A stretch of DNA of 20,246 nt, taken from assembly GCA_024274995.1 (NCBI GenBank), contig JAJSAA010000059.1, positions 1 to 20,246 of the forward strand. Direction: 5' to 3'. Shown here in pieces: positions 12,724-20,246 of this stretch (the stretch's first letter is position 1; the number at the start of each line of letters is the position of its first letter). The notes under the pieces are model-generated. The model had not been told where the DNA came from and did not search any database. It saw only the letters and a list, made by a program, of their open reading frames with translations. The position numbers and the translations under genes are program-made. The stretch comes from Deltaproteobacteria bacterium (GTDB lineage: Bacteria; Desulfobacterota; Desulfobulbia; Desulfobulbales; VMSU01).

Positions 12724-14964
12724 CTACTTTTTCAGGTATTTATTGTAGCCCCTGTTATTAATAAACCGGTTAAACTCCGTCTGGTCAAATTGCGTCTCAA
12801 AAAGGGTCAAATTGGTTTTATATTTTGCCAGGAATTTGGATAGAACCGCCTCTGTTTCTACGATTGCCTGAGCCTTTAATTTTTTATAGGTGTTTTCTGG
12901 GTGGATTCTGTATTTATAGAGCTTTGCGTCGACGTAAATCGGTTTGGTTAAAAATGTCGCTTCCAGAATAAAATCCCAGTCATGCACAAGTTTAAGAGTG
13001 GAAAAGCCCTGGAGTTGGTCATAAATCCAGCGAGCGAATATAAAATTACCACTACTGACCGCCACATTAAAATCAAGCAGGGCGTAAATTATATTGCCTT
13101 GATTCTTTAGCCCTTCCAACTTTGCTTGTATCTTTTTGATGTAATCGTTTGTGGCAGAATCTGCTTCCTTTAACTCCTGCTCTTCTTGCATAAAAGTTAT
13201 ATTACTGAAGGCGAAACAGCTGTTATTTTTACGCATGGCCGCGATCATTTCTGCAAGACGTTCTGGCTCATAGATGTCATCTGAATTTAGAAGGGCAATG
13301 AATGTGCCTTTTGCTTTGCACAGGGCGTTGCTGATTGTGCGCTGAGTACCCATGTTTTGTTGATTGATAAAATTGATAGTGAAGCGGGGATGGTCTTTAA
13401 TAAAACGCCTTATTTCACCTGCTGTATTATCGCTGGAGCCATCGTTTATGATGATTGTTTCAAAATTTTTATAGGTCTGGCTGACAACGGATAACAGGGC
13501 CTCATAGATATATTGTGCATGATTATAGGCTGGGATGACTACTGAAATAAGCGGTTCTTTCTCAGCCAGGGTTCGGGAGGTCAATATGGCGTTGGCGGTG
13601 GCCTGCAGGTAGGCGTAACCAAATCTGCGGTCTGGTTCTATATAGGCCCCTTCGGCCCATTCGTTCCAGGCGTTTACAAATAGGTAATTCTCCTTGTTTG
13701 CCGGTAATTCTTTGGTATGACGGCAGGTATTTGTCAGCCATTTCTGGTATAAGGCAGGTCTGGCCCGGTGGTAAATATGCCCCCTGCCGGGCCGCCGTGC
13801 TTCATTGTCCCATGATGGTATAACGGTGCGATATAATGAGTAGTCCTCTTCGCGTATAGCTACTGATTCCTCGGCAAGATAACTGTAATCGAATATTCTT
13901 CCTTTAAAATGGGGATTGACTATATCCTCGACGTTATTCAGGCCTGGGGTGTAGGATTTATGGGGTGGAAATTCAACCGCAGCATCAAAACCGTATTGTC
14001 TCGGATCCGTAATGCCATGCGCCTGGGCGGCCATCAGGTAAATTTCTCCAAGCGAACTTTTACGGCAATATTGCCGCCAGCGCCGCGCCGTCGCGGCGGC
14101 ATCCGGGAGCAGATTAACCCGGTAGACAATGAGAAGTGGTTTACCGTCCACCCGAATATAATATTTGTTGCTCAGGGCGGGTATTATATCCTCAATAAAG
14201 GCAAGGTCATCCTCCGGAGAGTGTTCCTGAGAGATGAGTACCTCATGCTCCTCCCCATCCCAGCGCCTTGTCCAATTTTCATTAGCCCAGCACAGGCAGA
14301 AGGGGAAGCGCATCTCGCCATTGATGGCGCGGTCGGCGGGCTTTTCCATAAGCCGTCGGCCGCCAAACCAGTAATGGTGGAAACAAAAGCCGTAAATGCC
14401 ATATTGTCTGGCTAACTGTATTTGACGCTCTTGAACCTCTTTAAGGCGCAGGTCATAAAAGCCAAGTTCCCCCGGCAGACGGGGCTGGTAGTGGCCAATA
14501 AATTGCGGTACCGCTTTGGAGACGTTGGTCCACTCGGTGAAGCCCTTGCCCCACCACGAATCATTCTCCGGGAATGGGTGGAACTGGGGGAGGTAGAAGG
14601 CGATTATTTTGGGGTCGTCAGGCTCTAACTCCAGGCAAGAGTTGGATATGGGGACACTTTCGTCCTGTTCTCCCAGGGTCTGGCGAAATAGCTGCTGGAA
14701 ATACTGTTGACGGCCAGCCGTTTTGGGCGGAAAAGTTATTTGGGAATTGGCTAACTTGTCGATAATGCCATTATCATTACAGGTGTCACGGTCAGGATTA
14801 ATATTTCTTTTGATGGTTCTAAAGGTTCTTAAAACGGCCCGTATCAGCCCGGCCAATCCTTCTGCCCGGTATATTTTCTGGGCGTTTTTCCAAAAGGCCT
14901 TGATTCCGTCATGTTCATTCTTCAGGGTTTGGGGCAGGTTGGTTATGGTTTTAAAAAAATTCAT
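12724..14964 (-). CDS. WbsX/GH99-like domain fused to a GT2 glycosyltransferase
   Basis: 746 aa. Residues 1-115 are a helical, weakly conserved lead. Residues 118-462 match the WbsX / glycoside-hydrolase-99-like fold found in O-antigen clusters: IIAFYLPQFHPFPENDSWWG, GFTEWTNVSKA, GIYGFCFHHYWF (189-200), LCWANENWTRRWDG (224-237) and NAWNEWAEGAYIEPD (431-445). Residues 470-700 are a GT2 (GT-A) domain with ISVVIPAYNHAQYI, IIINDGSSDNT (504-514) and the nucleotide/metal site ALLNSDD (557-563). The GT2 part transfers a sugar from an activated donor to the growing chain; the WbsX part's activity is not settled in general, and hydrolase or transferase roles are both proposed. It is the last gene of the leftward cluster, 6 bases after the exporter permease, so it is co-transcribed. 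Family placement is solid; sugar specificity is unknown. Confidence 0.88.
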   Translation of the reverse strand: MNFFKTITNLPQTLKNEHDGIKAFWKNAQKIYRAEGLAGLIRAVLRTFRTIKRNINPDRDTCNDNGIIDKLANSQITFPPKTAGRQQYFQQLFRQTLGEQDESVPISNSCLELEPDDPKIIAFYLPQFHPFPENDSWWGKGFTEWTNVSKAVPQFIGHYQPRLPGELGFYDLRLKEVQERQIQLARQYGIYGFCFHHYWFGGRRLMEKPADRAINGEMRFPFCLCWANENWTRRWDGEEHEVLISQEHSPEDDLAFIEDIIPALSNKYYIRVDGKPLLIVYRVNLLPDAAATARRWRQYCRKSSLGEIYLMAAQAHGITDPRQYGFDAAVEFPPHKSYTPGLNNVEDIVNPHFKGRIFDYSYLAEESVAIREEDYSLYRTVIPSWDNEARRPGRGHIYHRARPALYQKWLTNTCRHTKELPANKENYLFVNAWNEWAEGAYIEPDRRFGYAYLQATANAILTSRTLAEKEPLISVVIPAYNHAQYIYEALLSVVSQTYKNFETIIINDGSSDNTAGEIRRFIKDHPRFTINFINQQNMGTQRTISNALCKAKGTFIALLNSDDIYEPERLAEMIAAMRKNNSCFAFSNITFMQEEQELKEADSATNDYIKKIQAKLEGLKNQGNIIYALLDFNVAVSSGNFIFARWIYDQLQGFSTLKLVHDWDFILEATFLTKPIYVDAKLYKYRIHPENTYKKLKAQAIVETEAVLSKFLAKYKTNLTLFETQFDQTEFNRFINNRGYNKYLKK

Positions 14965-14970
14965 GGCGAA

Positions 14971-15780
14971 TTATAAAACATCGGCAAAATGGGGCCGGAG
15001 TTTTTTAAAAGTCACGATACCGGCCAGGAGCAGAATTGTGGTAAATGCCCAATAATAGGCGGTGTTTATTGGATGCTGCCAAAACGGTATGTGATAGAGA
15101 AAGCTGTCCCGGTAGCCCTGGACGATATAGAACATGGGATTCAGACACAGGTATTTCTGGTAGGCGGCGGGCAGCATGTCTTTATTCCAGAATATCGGGG
15201 TGAGCCAGAAGCCGAAGGTGAGTAATATGCCAATGACATTGGCGATGTCACGGATAAAAACGCCTATGGCGGAGAGCAGCCAGCCTAAGCCTAACAGCAT
15301 GGCTAACATGGCAATTAGGTAATATAAAGACTGCAGCCAGTAAATATCAGGTTTAATGCCGCTGATCCAGATAACGGCCATGACGATAAATAAAAAAATT
15401 ATGTGGATGATGAGGGCAGAGAGAATTTTGACAATGGGCAGAATAGCGATGCGGAATTTTACCTTTTTCACCAGAAAGTCATAGGTTCGGATGACATTGG
15501 AACTGGCCCCGGCACTTTCTGAGAAGAAATTATAGGCGCTCATGCCGGTGAACAGGTAAGCGATAAAGGGCACATTGCCGCTTGGTCTGACCTTCAGGCC
15601 AAAAGAAAACACCCCCCACATAATCAACATCATGGCCAGCGGTTCAAGAAAGGCCCATAACAGACCTAACATGGAGCCGATATAGCGATTCATGAAATCT
15701 CTTCTCGTCAGGTCGTATATCTGGCCGCGGCGCTCATAAATTTCGTGGATAAACTGGACGCCTTCACGAACCATGCTCAT
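14971..15780 (-). CDS. wzm: ABC-2 type polysaccharide exporter permease (Wzm-like)
   Basis: 269 aa; AGAGGAG lies just upstream of the ATG at 15780. It has six predicted membrane helices (about 37-57, 68-90, 112-140, 148-175, 180-200 and 235-255) and the family's typical TRRDFMNRYIGSMLGLLWAFLEPL opening, followed by GLLWAFLEPLAMMLIMWGVF and FWLTPIFWNKDMLP. Wzm forms the membrane channel that flips a completed O-polysaccharide or similar glycan across the inner membrane, powered by the ATPase Wzt. The wzt gene normally sits immediately after wzm, but here the next gene is the WbsX/GT2 fusion and no ATPase is encoded anywhere in the window. It must lie outside or be recruited from another locus. 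A teichoic-acid-type TagG permease is the same family; the Gram-negative context favours Wzm. Confidence 0.88.
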   Translation of the reverse strand: MSMVREGVQFIHEIYERRGQIYDLTRRDFMNRYIGSMLGLLWAFLEPLAMMLIMWGVFSFGLKVRPSGNVPFIAYLFTGMSAYNFFSESAGASSNVIRTYDFLVKKVKFRIAILPIVKILSALIIHIIFLFIVMAVIWISGIKPDIYWLQSLYYLIAMLAMLLGLGWLLSAIGVFIRDIANVIGILLTFGFWLTPIFWNKDMLPAAYQKYLCLNPMFYIVQGYRDSFLYHIPFWQHPINTAYYWAFTTILLLAGIVTFKKLRPHFADVL

Positions 15781-15868
15781 ATTCTGCTCCTCTTGTGGCT
15801 GCTGACAATTGTTGTAGCCATTATTTATAATACCTTTGGGCAGACTGTGAGATCTGCTGAAAAGACTG

Positions 15869-17923
15869 TTATCTGAAGGTAATAATGTTGCGTATAATTT
15901 TTGCAGTAATCTTTTTCTTAATTAACTTTAGATAATTTTTTTTTGGTATAACTGCATTTTGCTGCCCTGTTAAATAATTATTATGGAATTCTAATCTTTC
16001 TAATAAAGTATTGAATGAAAATTTTTTAATACATTGATCAATCACTTCAATTAAATCATTTGTTGATTTATTCCAGCCTAAATCTGGTCTTTTGTTTGGC
16101 CCACTGGAACCTTTACCTTTGCTAAACTTGAGTTTACTGTTATCTCCATTCTGAAAATTATTAAATAATTTTATTAGTTCATCAGTTGTGTTGTAAATGA
16201 TAATATTAGGGCAATTGCCCAATATTTTTTTTATACTGATATTAAGAGGAGAATTTTTTACAAAAATTATTTTGTCATATGCAACTGCTTTCATAATGGG
16301 GAAGCCAAATCCTTCATAGTGGGAGGGGAAAATTACGCATGAAGAATTTGCAAATAAGGTGTTGATTTGTCCATCGGATAATTGGCCTGGCGGTAGCATG
16401 TGAATATTGCTGGAGCCAATTTCTGTATCATCTGTCTGGGCGACAAAAGTGGTTGATTTATGATCTTTCGCTAATGCGTTAATTGTTTCTTTCACGTATT
16501 TATGCCTAAAATCGTTGCCAACAAAAAAAACATAGGGCTGCTTTTTGTCGATTAACTCTATGTTTAATTTTTCTAAATCTGGCTCAAAGTATTCATCAGT
16601 GTTTAATGAGTGGTATGAGGCTTTTGTGGTAATATTCTCTTTTAAGGGGAAGCGGCTGATGAATTGATTCATGGTGTAGGGTGAATTAAATAACAGTCCC
16701 GAAGCGTATGACGCTGTATAGCGCCACAGGCGGTCGATTGTGTAGCCGTGCAACTGGAGGCAGTCCATGGCTATCGTGTCTAACATAAAGAAAATATTTA
16801 CTGGTGCCAAATCAGATAATCTTTGGATGTCGCAGTCGGTAAAAGGCTGTGAAAGCCTTATTGCTGCCGCAAAGTATCTATTCGGATTTGGTGGAATTAA
16901 TGTGATGTTTGGTAATTTGTCAAAATTGTGAAAGATTAAGTTTTGTTCTTCTCCTGAAAGATAAATATTATATTTATTATTAATCTCGGTTAAATTAGCT
17001 ATTAGTCTGGCGGCTAATTCAAAGGTTCCGTTATGGTATTGTCCTACGTAGGTTAAATCAAAAACGATGTCATACTTTTTGTTATTACCGCATAATCCTG
17101 TCAGGAGCTTTTCCGCTTTAAATATTGAGGTGTTGAAATAGCTCTCTAATAAATTCAAATAATATGGATAATTTTGCAGTAATATTTTTTGATTGGCGCT
17201 GTCCATGATTAGGCGTTCTTTTTGGCCAAAGGAGGCTGACCCCTTATGATAACAATAAGCATAATTGGCAATTACTGAACGATAACCATATTGATTCGCC
17301 CGGAGAATTAGATCGTTTTCTTCGTTAAATCCCTGTCCAAAAATTTCATCAAAGAAGCCAAATTCTGATATAATAAAATTTTTGATAAGAAGACAAAAGC
17401 CAACAGCTGTCGGCGTATATGTAACTCTGGGCAGGTAGCTGATTAATTGTTTATATTTCTCGTAAGCGGTGTCTTTATTTAGCCTGTTAATTCCATCTAA
17501 TTGAGGGAATGTGGCAATAGTGGCATTATTGCTGCGTGGGTTGACAAAACCAATCATTGAGTCTGTCTGGCTGACTTGCAGCATTTCAGGAACGCAGCCG
17601 AGGTGTAATTCTGTATCAGAGTTTAACAGCAGGATATCATGCCCGTTGGCCTTTGCGAGTTTAAAGGCTTTGTTAACACTTTTAACAAAGCCAAGATTCT
17701 TGGGATTATTAATAAGTTTTACCGGAAGTCTTATCTCTGGTTTTAGCCGTGCGGTTATCGCTTCCCGTAGTTGCAAGGACTTGGGAGAGTCATTTATAAA
17801 TATGATTTCTGCTGAGCAATCAAGCAGTTCTTCTGAGCAATCAAGGATAGAATCAAATACTTTATTAAATAATTCTGGGTGGTTATATAATGGAATAACA
17901 ATGTCAAGCTGAGTACGTGTCAT
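15869..17923 (-). CDS. Bidomain glycosyltransferase, GT2 N-terminal and GT4 C-terminal
   Basis: 684 aa. The N-terminal GT2 domain (1-260) has LDIVIPLYNHPELF, FINDSPKS, the donor/metal site LLLNSDTELH (98-107), and GFGFFDEIFGQGFNEENDLILRA-type acceptor motifs (about 187-209), close to rhamnosyl or galactofuranosyl transferases of the GT2 class. After a linker, a GT4 (GT-B) domain (about 283-640) has VFFVGNDFRHKYV (466-478), IHMLPPGQLSDGQIN and HYEGFGFPIMKAV (535-547). In that last motif the second glutamate of the usual EX7E pair is Lys545, which may alter or abolish donor binding. The start lies 20 bases inside the upstream gene, so the two are translationally coupled. Codons are strongly A/T-rich compared with the left half of the window. 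It probably adds two sugars of the surface glycan; specificity is unknown. Confidence 0.87.
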   Translation of the reverse strand: MTRTQLDIVIPLYNHPELFNKVFDSILDCSEELLDCSAEIIFINDSPKSLQLREAITARLKPEIRLPVKLINNPKNLGFVKSVNKAFKLAKANGHDILLLNSDTELHLGCVPEMLQVSQTDSMIGFVNPRSNNATIATFPQLDGINRLNKDTAYEKYKQLISYLPRVTYTPTAVGFCLLIKNFIISEFGFFDEIFGQGFNEENDLILRANQYGYRSVIANYAYCYHKGSASFGQKERLIMDSANQKILLQNYPYYLNLLESYFNTSIFKAEKLLTGLCGNNKKYDIVFDLTYVGQYHNGTFELAARLIANLTEINNKYNIYLSGEEQNLIFHNFDKLPNITLIPPNPNRYFAAAIRLSQPFTDCDIQRLSDLAPVNIFFMLDTIAMDCLQLHGYTIDRLWRYTASYASGLLFNSPYTMNQFISRFPLKENITTKASYHSLNTDEYFEPDLEKLNIELIDKKQPYVFFVGNDFRHKYVKETINALAKDHKSTTFVAQTDDTEIGSSNIHMLPPGQLSDGQINTLFANSSCVIFPSHYEGFGFPIMKAVAYDKIIFVKNSPLNISIKKILGNCPNIIIYNTTDELIKLFNNFQNGDNSKLKFSKGKGSSGPNKRPDLGWNKSTNDLIEVIDQCIKKFSFNTLLERLEFHNNYLTGQQNAVIPKKNYLKLIKKKITAKIIRNIITFR

Positions 17924-19604
17924 GTTGTTGATATATGGTAGTGAGCTTTTTAATGTGGGAAGGCCATGTATAGCAGGCTGCCGCTATATTTTGAGAATTT
18001 CTTTGGAGTTTTAAGTACAGTTCATTGTCTGACAGCAGTCTGATGATTGATTCCGCAAAATTTTTTGCGTTGTCTGCAATTAATACTGAGTCTTCATGTT
18101 TGTATTCCAACCCATTATTGCCTGTTGAGGTAGTCACGGATGGTCGACCTAATATCGAGTACTGGTTTTGTTTCCCTCTTATGCCAGCTCCGGATATTAA
18201 TGGTGATACGCAAACTTTTGCCTTTAAAATGTATGGAACAACGCTGTCAACCATCCCTGTAATTACCACGGATTTGTCCCCTTTACTTATCCTCCTTATG
18301 TCTGAAACATCTCCGGAGCCAACAATATAGAATTTATAACCTGGTATTTCCTGTTGTACCAATGGATGGATATCACGTAAATACCATTCGACAGCCTCAA
18401 TATTTGGCCAGTGGCCGAAAAAGCCGAGAAACATAACTGTATTTTCTTCTATATTGGTGTCTTTAACTTTTTTAGCCTCTTCAATGATGGCAATATTGGA
18501 AATACAGGTGGGAATGATATGTGGTTTTTTGGGGCTTAGCCGTTTTAAAAAAATAGCATCCATTGTGGTAACTGCGATTGTATAGTCCGCGTTTTCCAAG
18601 GCGTATTTTTCATCTGCAACTGCCTGCCAGAATTTTCTGGCGTATTTGGATACAGAATCATAGTTCTGAGATTTGATAATTTCTTCAAGTTTGTCCGCGT
18701 AGCTGAGTGATAAGCATTCCATGAATGTATATCCGACTTTATGCCCATATTGCCGCATTGGATGAATAAAGCGGATAGTTTGGGGATATTCCAGCTGAAT
18801 AATGTCGTAATACTTTGCGGCTCGTCCAATAGAACGGAGCCAGGTGCCGACCATATCAACGGTTAGTTCTTCATGGGAGACAGTTTGGATATTTTCTACG
18901 TTGTTTTTGAGAAGATCAAGAGAGCTTCCATCTAATTCTGGATTAAAGTGCGTGTACAGGTCTATTTTATTTTCTTTTGAAAGTTCAGTGATAATATCTA
19001 GGAGTCGGCCGCCGCCCCCATGCATTAGGCTGGGGAAAGTATCGCTTATAATTAAAATTTTTAGAGATGCTTTTGTTGTTAAAGAGGGGTTTGGTTGTAG
19101 GTTCGTTTCTGTGGGGGGTAATGGCTTTTTAGTAAAACTTGCGATATCATTTTTAAGCTGCCATATGCCGCCTGGATGCATATGACCAATAAAAATTTCT
19201 TCAAAGATAAGCTCTGTATGCTTGTGGATAAAGGGGTATGAGGTGTTTATTATTTGACGAACAACAGGGATGAATTGGTTTTTTGTTTCTTCGTGTAAGA
19301 TGTTATCTGATGTGAAACCTTGGTTTGCATAAAGAGTTCTTAATAATTGTAACTCTTCATCATTTTTTAAAGTATGTTCATTGTGTACTCTGGTATGAAG
19401 GTCTTGCTTCTGATTAATATCCTCGATAAGGTTCAGCAGATATTTCTGTTGTGCGGACAGTATGTCTGTGGTGTTTGACAGATCATTTATGGTGTTTTGA
19501 ACAGGAGTGAGTAAGGATGTAAATTTTCTTTTAATTTCTGAACGAAAATAACGGATAGCCCTTGTATGGTATAGTTTTATCAGTAGAGTTTTTAGCAATG
19601 ACAT
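17904..19604 (-). CDS. GT4-family glycosyltransferase with N-terminal helical extension
   Basis: 566 aa; AGGAG at 19615-19619 precedes the ATG at 19604. Residues 1-35 are basic and amphipathic, 40-100 look coiled-coil (QQKYLLNLIEDINQKQDLHTR), and 100-175 form a helical linker. The GT-B glycosyltransferase starts at 181 (LKILIISDTFPSLMHGGGGR) with the C-terminal half at about 388-560: VMFLGFFGHWPNIEAVEWYL, FYIVGSGD, and the donor loop VCVSPLISGAGIRGKQNQYS (464-483). There GIRGKQNQYSILGRPSVTT replaces the commoner GTRLKILEAMA, so the usual glutamate is missing, as in a subset of GT4 enzymes. It is the first gene of the leftward glycan cluster, overlaps the next gene by 20 bases, and is A/T-rich. 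Donor and acceptor cannot be read from sequence. Confidence 0.85.
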   Translation of the reverse strand: MSLLKTLLIKLYHTRAIRYFRSEIKRKFTSLLTPVQNTINDLSNTTDILSAQQKYLLNLIEDINQKQDLHTRVHNEHTLKNDEELQLLRTLYANQGFTSDNILHEETKNQFIPVVRQIINTSYPFIHKHTELIFEEIFIGHMHPGGIWQLKNDIASFTKKPLPPTETNLQPNPSLTTKASLKILIISDTFPSLMHGGGGRLLDIITELSKENKIDLYTHFNPELDGSSLDLLKNNVENIQTVSHEELTVDMVGTWLRSIGRAAKYYDIIQLEYPQTIRFIHPMRQYGHKVGYTFMECLSLSYADKLEEIIKSQNYDSVSKYARKFWQAVADEKYALENADYTIAVTTMDAIFLKRLSPKKPHIIPTCISNIAIIEEAKKVKDTNIEENTVMFLGFFGHWPNIEAVEWYLRDIHPLVQQEIPGYKFYIVGSGDVSDIRRISKGDKSVVITGMVDSVVPYILKAKVCVSPLISGAGIRGKQNQYSILGRPSVTTSTGNNGLEYKHEDSVLIADNAKNFAESIIRLLSDNELYLKLQRNSQNIAAACYTWPSHIKKLTTIYQQHDTYSA

Positions 19605-20009
19605 AAAGCAGGTACTCCTAAGATGGCAATGCCGTGATTTGGGTGCGTATTACATTTATCGCAGTATTTAGGCTTCGGGCTGATAACAATTTGCTTGTGC
19701 AAACGGCTTTATGTATTGCCGTATGATAAATTTACGGAAAAAACATTGTAACATGAAAGTTTGAACTAATGGTAACTATTCAGCTGTACCTAACCTGGAG
19801 TCTGTATTTACCTCTCAAATAACAAAAAAAATATGATTTTGTAAATAATTAGTATCATCAAGAGGTTACAGTGAAGTTTGAGCAAGTATCCGCTTCGTCG
19901 GAAGAGTCTTGCTTGTAGAATAGAGGCCAGCTCGCCGGTTATTGGGCTGAATAGTTTTTAGGGCTACTGGTTTCTTTTCTATCATAATCACGTGTTTTAC
20001 GGGTAATCC
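19605..20009. other. Divergent intergenic region between the glycan cluster and a methyltransferase gene
   Basis: 405 bases with genes pointing away on both sides, so promoters in both directions are expected; I cannot assign -35/-10 boxes with confidence. About 180 bases are taken up by the MITE-like element at 19774-19956. No convincing small gene is seen; a minus-strand frame at 19866-20081 runs into the methyltransferase start and looks like a shadow. Confidence 0.6.
19774..19956. repeat. MITE/REP-like element with perfect 11-bp terminal inverted repeats
   Basis: AACTATTCAGC (19774-19784) and GCTGAATAGTT (19946-19956) are exact inverted copies. The left end continues TGTACCTAACCTGGAGTCTG, the same order as copies at 1858 and 12091. 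Near the right is a nested hairpin: AGCAAG (19881-19886) with CTTGCT (19908-19913), enclosing TCCG-CTTCGT-CGGA. It is about 183 bases long with no coding capacity, consistent with a non-autonomous element mobilised in trans. Confidence 0.65.
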
Positions 20010-20246
20010 ATGGATTTTACCGGAGAAAGATTTATTCCAGACTGCGGGCTTGAGGTTGAAATTGAACTTGAGCACCGGCAAAGGTATCTCGCGGCTCAGA
20101 AGATTGTGGCGGGCCGGAGGGTGCTGGATATAGCCTCGGGGGCCGGTTACGGCTCAGCTTTATTGGCGGAACGGGCGGCTTATGTCTGCGGGGTGGATAT
20201 TGATTATGAGGCGGTTTCCTTTGCCCGTGAGCGTTATCAGGCCGTC
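20010..20246 (+). CDS. Class I SAM-dependent methyltransferase, N-terminal part (3' truncated by window edge)
   Basis: 79 codons from ATG 20010 to the right edge with no stop. The opening MDFTGERFIPD, then EIELEHRQRYLAAQ, is typical of methyltransferases in polysaccharide clusters. SAM-binding motif I is VLDIASGAGYGSALLAE (38-54), and the acidic end of strand 2 is VCGVDIDYEAVSFARERY (59-76). It would transfer a methyl group, plausibly to a sugar or to a glycan chain end. Many proteins of this type carry a C-terminal glycosyltransferase, which cannot be seen here. It is divergent from the glycan genes and visibly more G/C-rich. The ribosome site is weak. Class is certain; substrate is not. Confidence 0.8.
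   Translation, partial: MDFTGERFIPDCGLEVEIELEHRQRYLAAQKIVAGRRVLDIASGAGYGSALLAERAAYVCGVDIDYEAVSFARERYQAV

Noticed and set aside
12655..12843. Short + strand frame (62 aa) near the glycan cluster end
   Set aside because: Overlaps the 3' end of the WbsX/GT2 gene on the other strand, and part of it falls in repeat sequence; no ribosome site or recognisable motif.
13909..14415. 168-aa + strand frame inside the WbsX domain region
   Set aside because: Antisense shadow of conserved WbsX motifs; composition typical of a reverse-frame translation.
1..20246. CRISPR array, tRNA or rRNA genes, or a complete insertion sequence
   Set aside because: No regularly spaced direct-repeat array, no tRNA-like cloverleaf or rRNA stretch noticed, and no transposase frame; the only mobile-like DNA is the short non-coding repeat family.

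Overview
The window reads as a chromosomal segment of a Gram-negative bacterium. Outer-membrane porin, TonB/ExbB/ExbD, signal peptides, a lipoprotein and a Wzm-type O-polysaccharide exporter all point that way. Protein families and gene style (DUF2341-ExbB fusion, Porin_5-like porin, LapG/LapD, WbsX-like glycan proteins) suggest Desulfobacterota (Desulfobulbales-like), but this is inference from style; no rRNA or marker gene is present.

Region 1 (1-10159, all + strand) looks like one functional block. It holds the 3' part of a filamentous-haemagglutinin-type surface protein, then a DUF2341/LamG/ExbB fusion, ExbD (4-base overlap), a TonB-like energy transducer, a porin, a membrane-anchored coiled-coil protein, a LapG-type periplasmic cysteine protease and a LapD-type inner-membrane c-di-GMP receptor. 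Read together, these could form a c-di-GMP-controlled, proton-motive-force-linked adhesin display and release system: LapD sequesters LapG, LapG clips the adhesin, and ExbB/ExbD/TonB/porin form an envelope-spanning energised partner. The Lap proteins and the TonB motor are each known; their combination with a haemagglutinin-type adhesin and a porin rather than a TonB-dependent receptor is the most interesting content here.

Region 2 (10246-12723, - strand) has an OmpR/PhoB-type response regulator without a kinase, preceded by an unrecognised three-repeat lipoprotein. Their non-coding DNA contains a 25-bp A/T palindrome, an imperfect hairpin, three 11-bp-spaced direct repeats of the kind OmpR/PhoB regulators bind, and a MITE-like element.

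Region 3 (12724-19604, - strand) is a surface-polysaccharide cluster transcribed leftward: a GT4 glycosyltransferase, a GT2+GT4 fusion, an ABC-2 (Wzm) exporter permease without its ATPase in view, and a WbsX/GH99-like + GT2 fusion. The two upstream glycosyltransferase genes look clearly more A/T-rich than the rest. A divergent SAM methyltransferase begins at 20010 and runs off the right edge.

A dispersed repeat family with ends resembling GTAACTATTCAGCTGTACC is scattered through the non-coding DNA in at least six places. Some copies carry inverted termini and internal hairpins (MITE/REP-like); one forms the 3' end of the lipoprotein gene.
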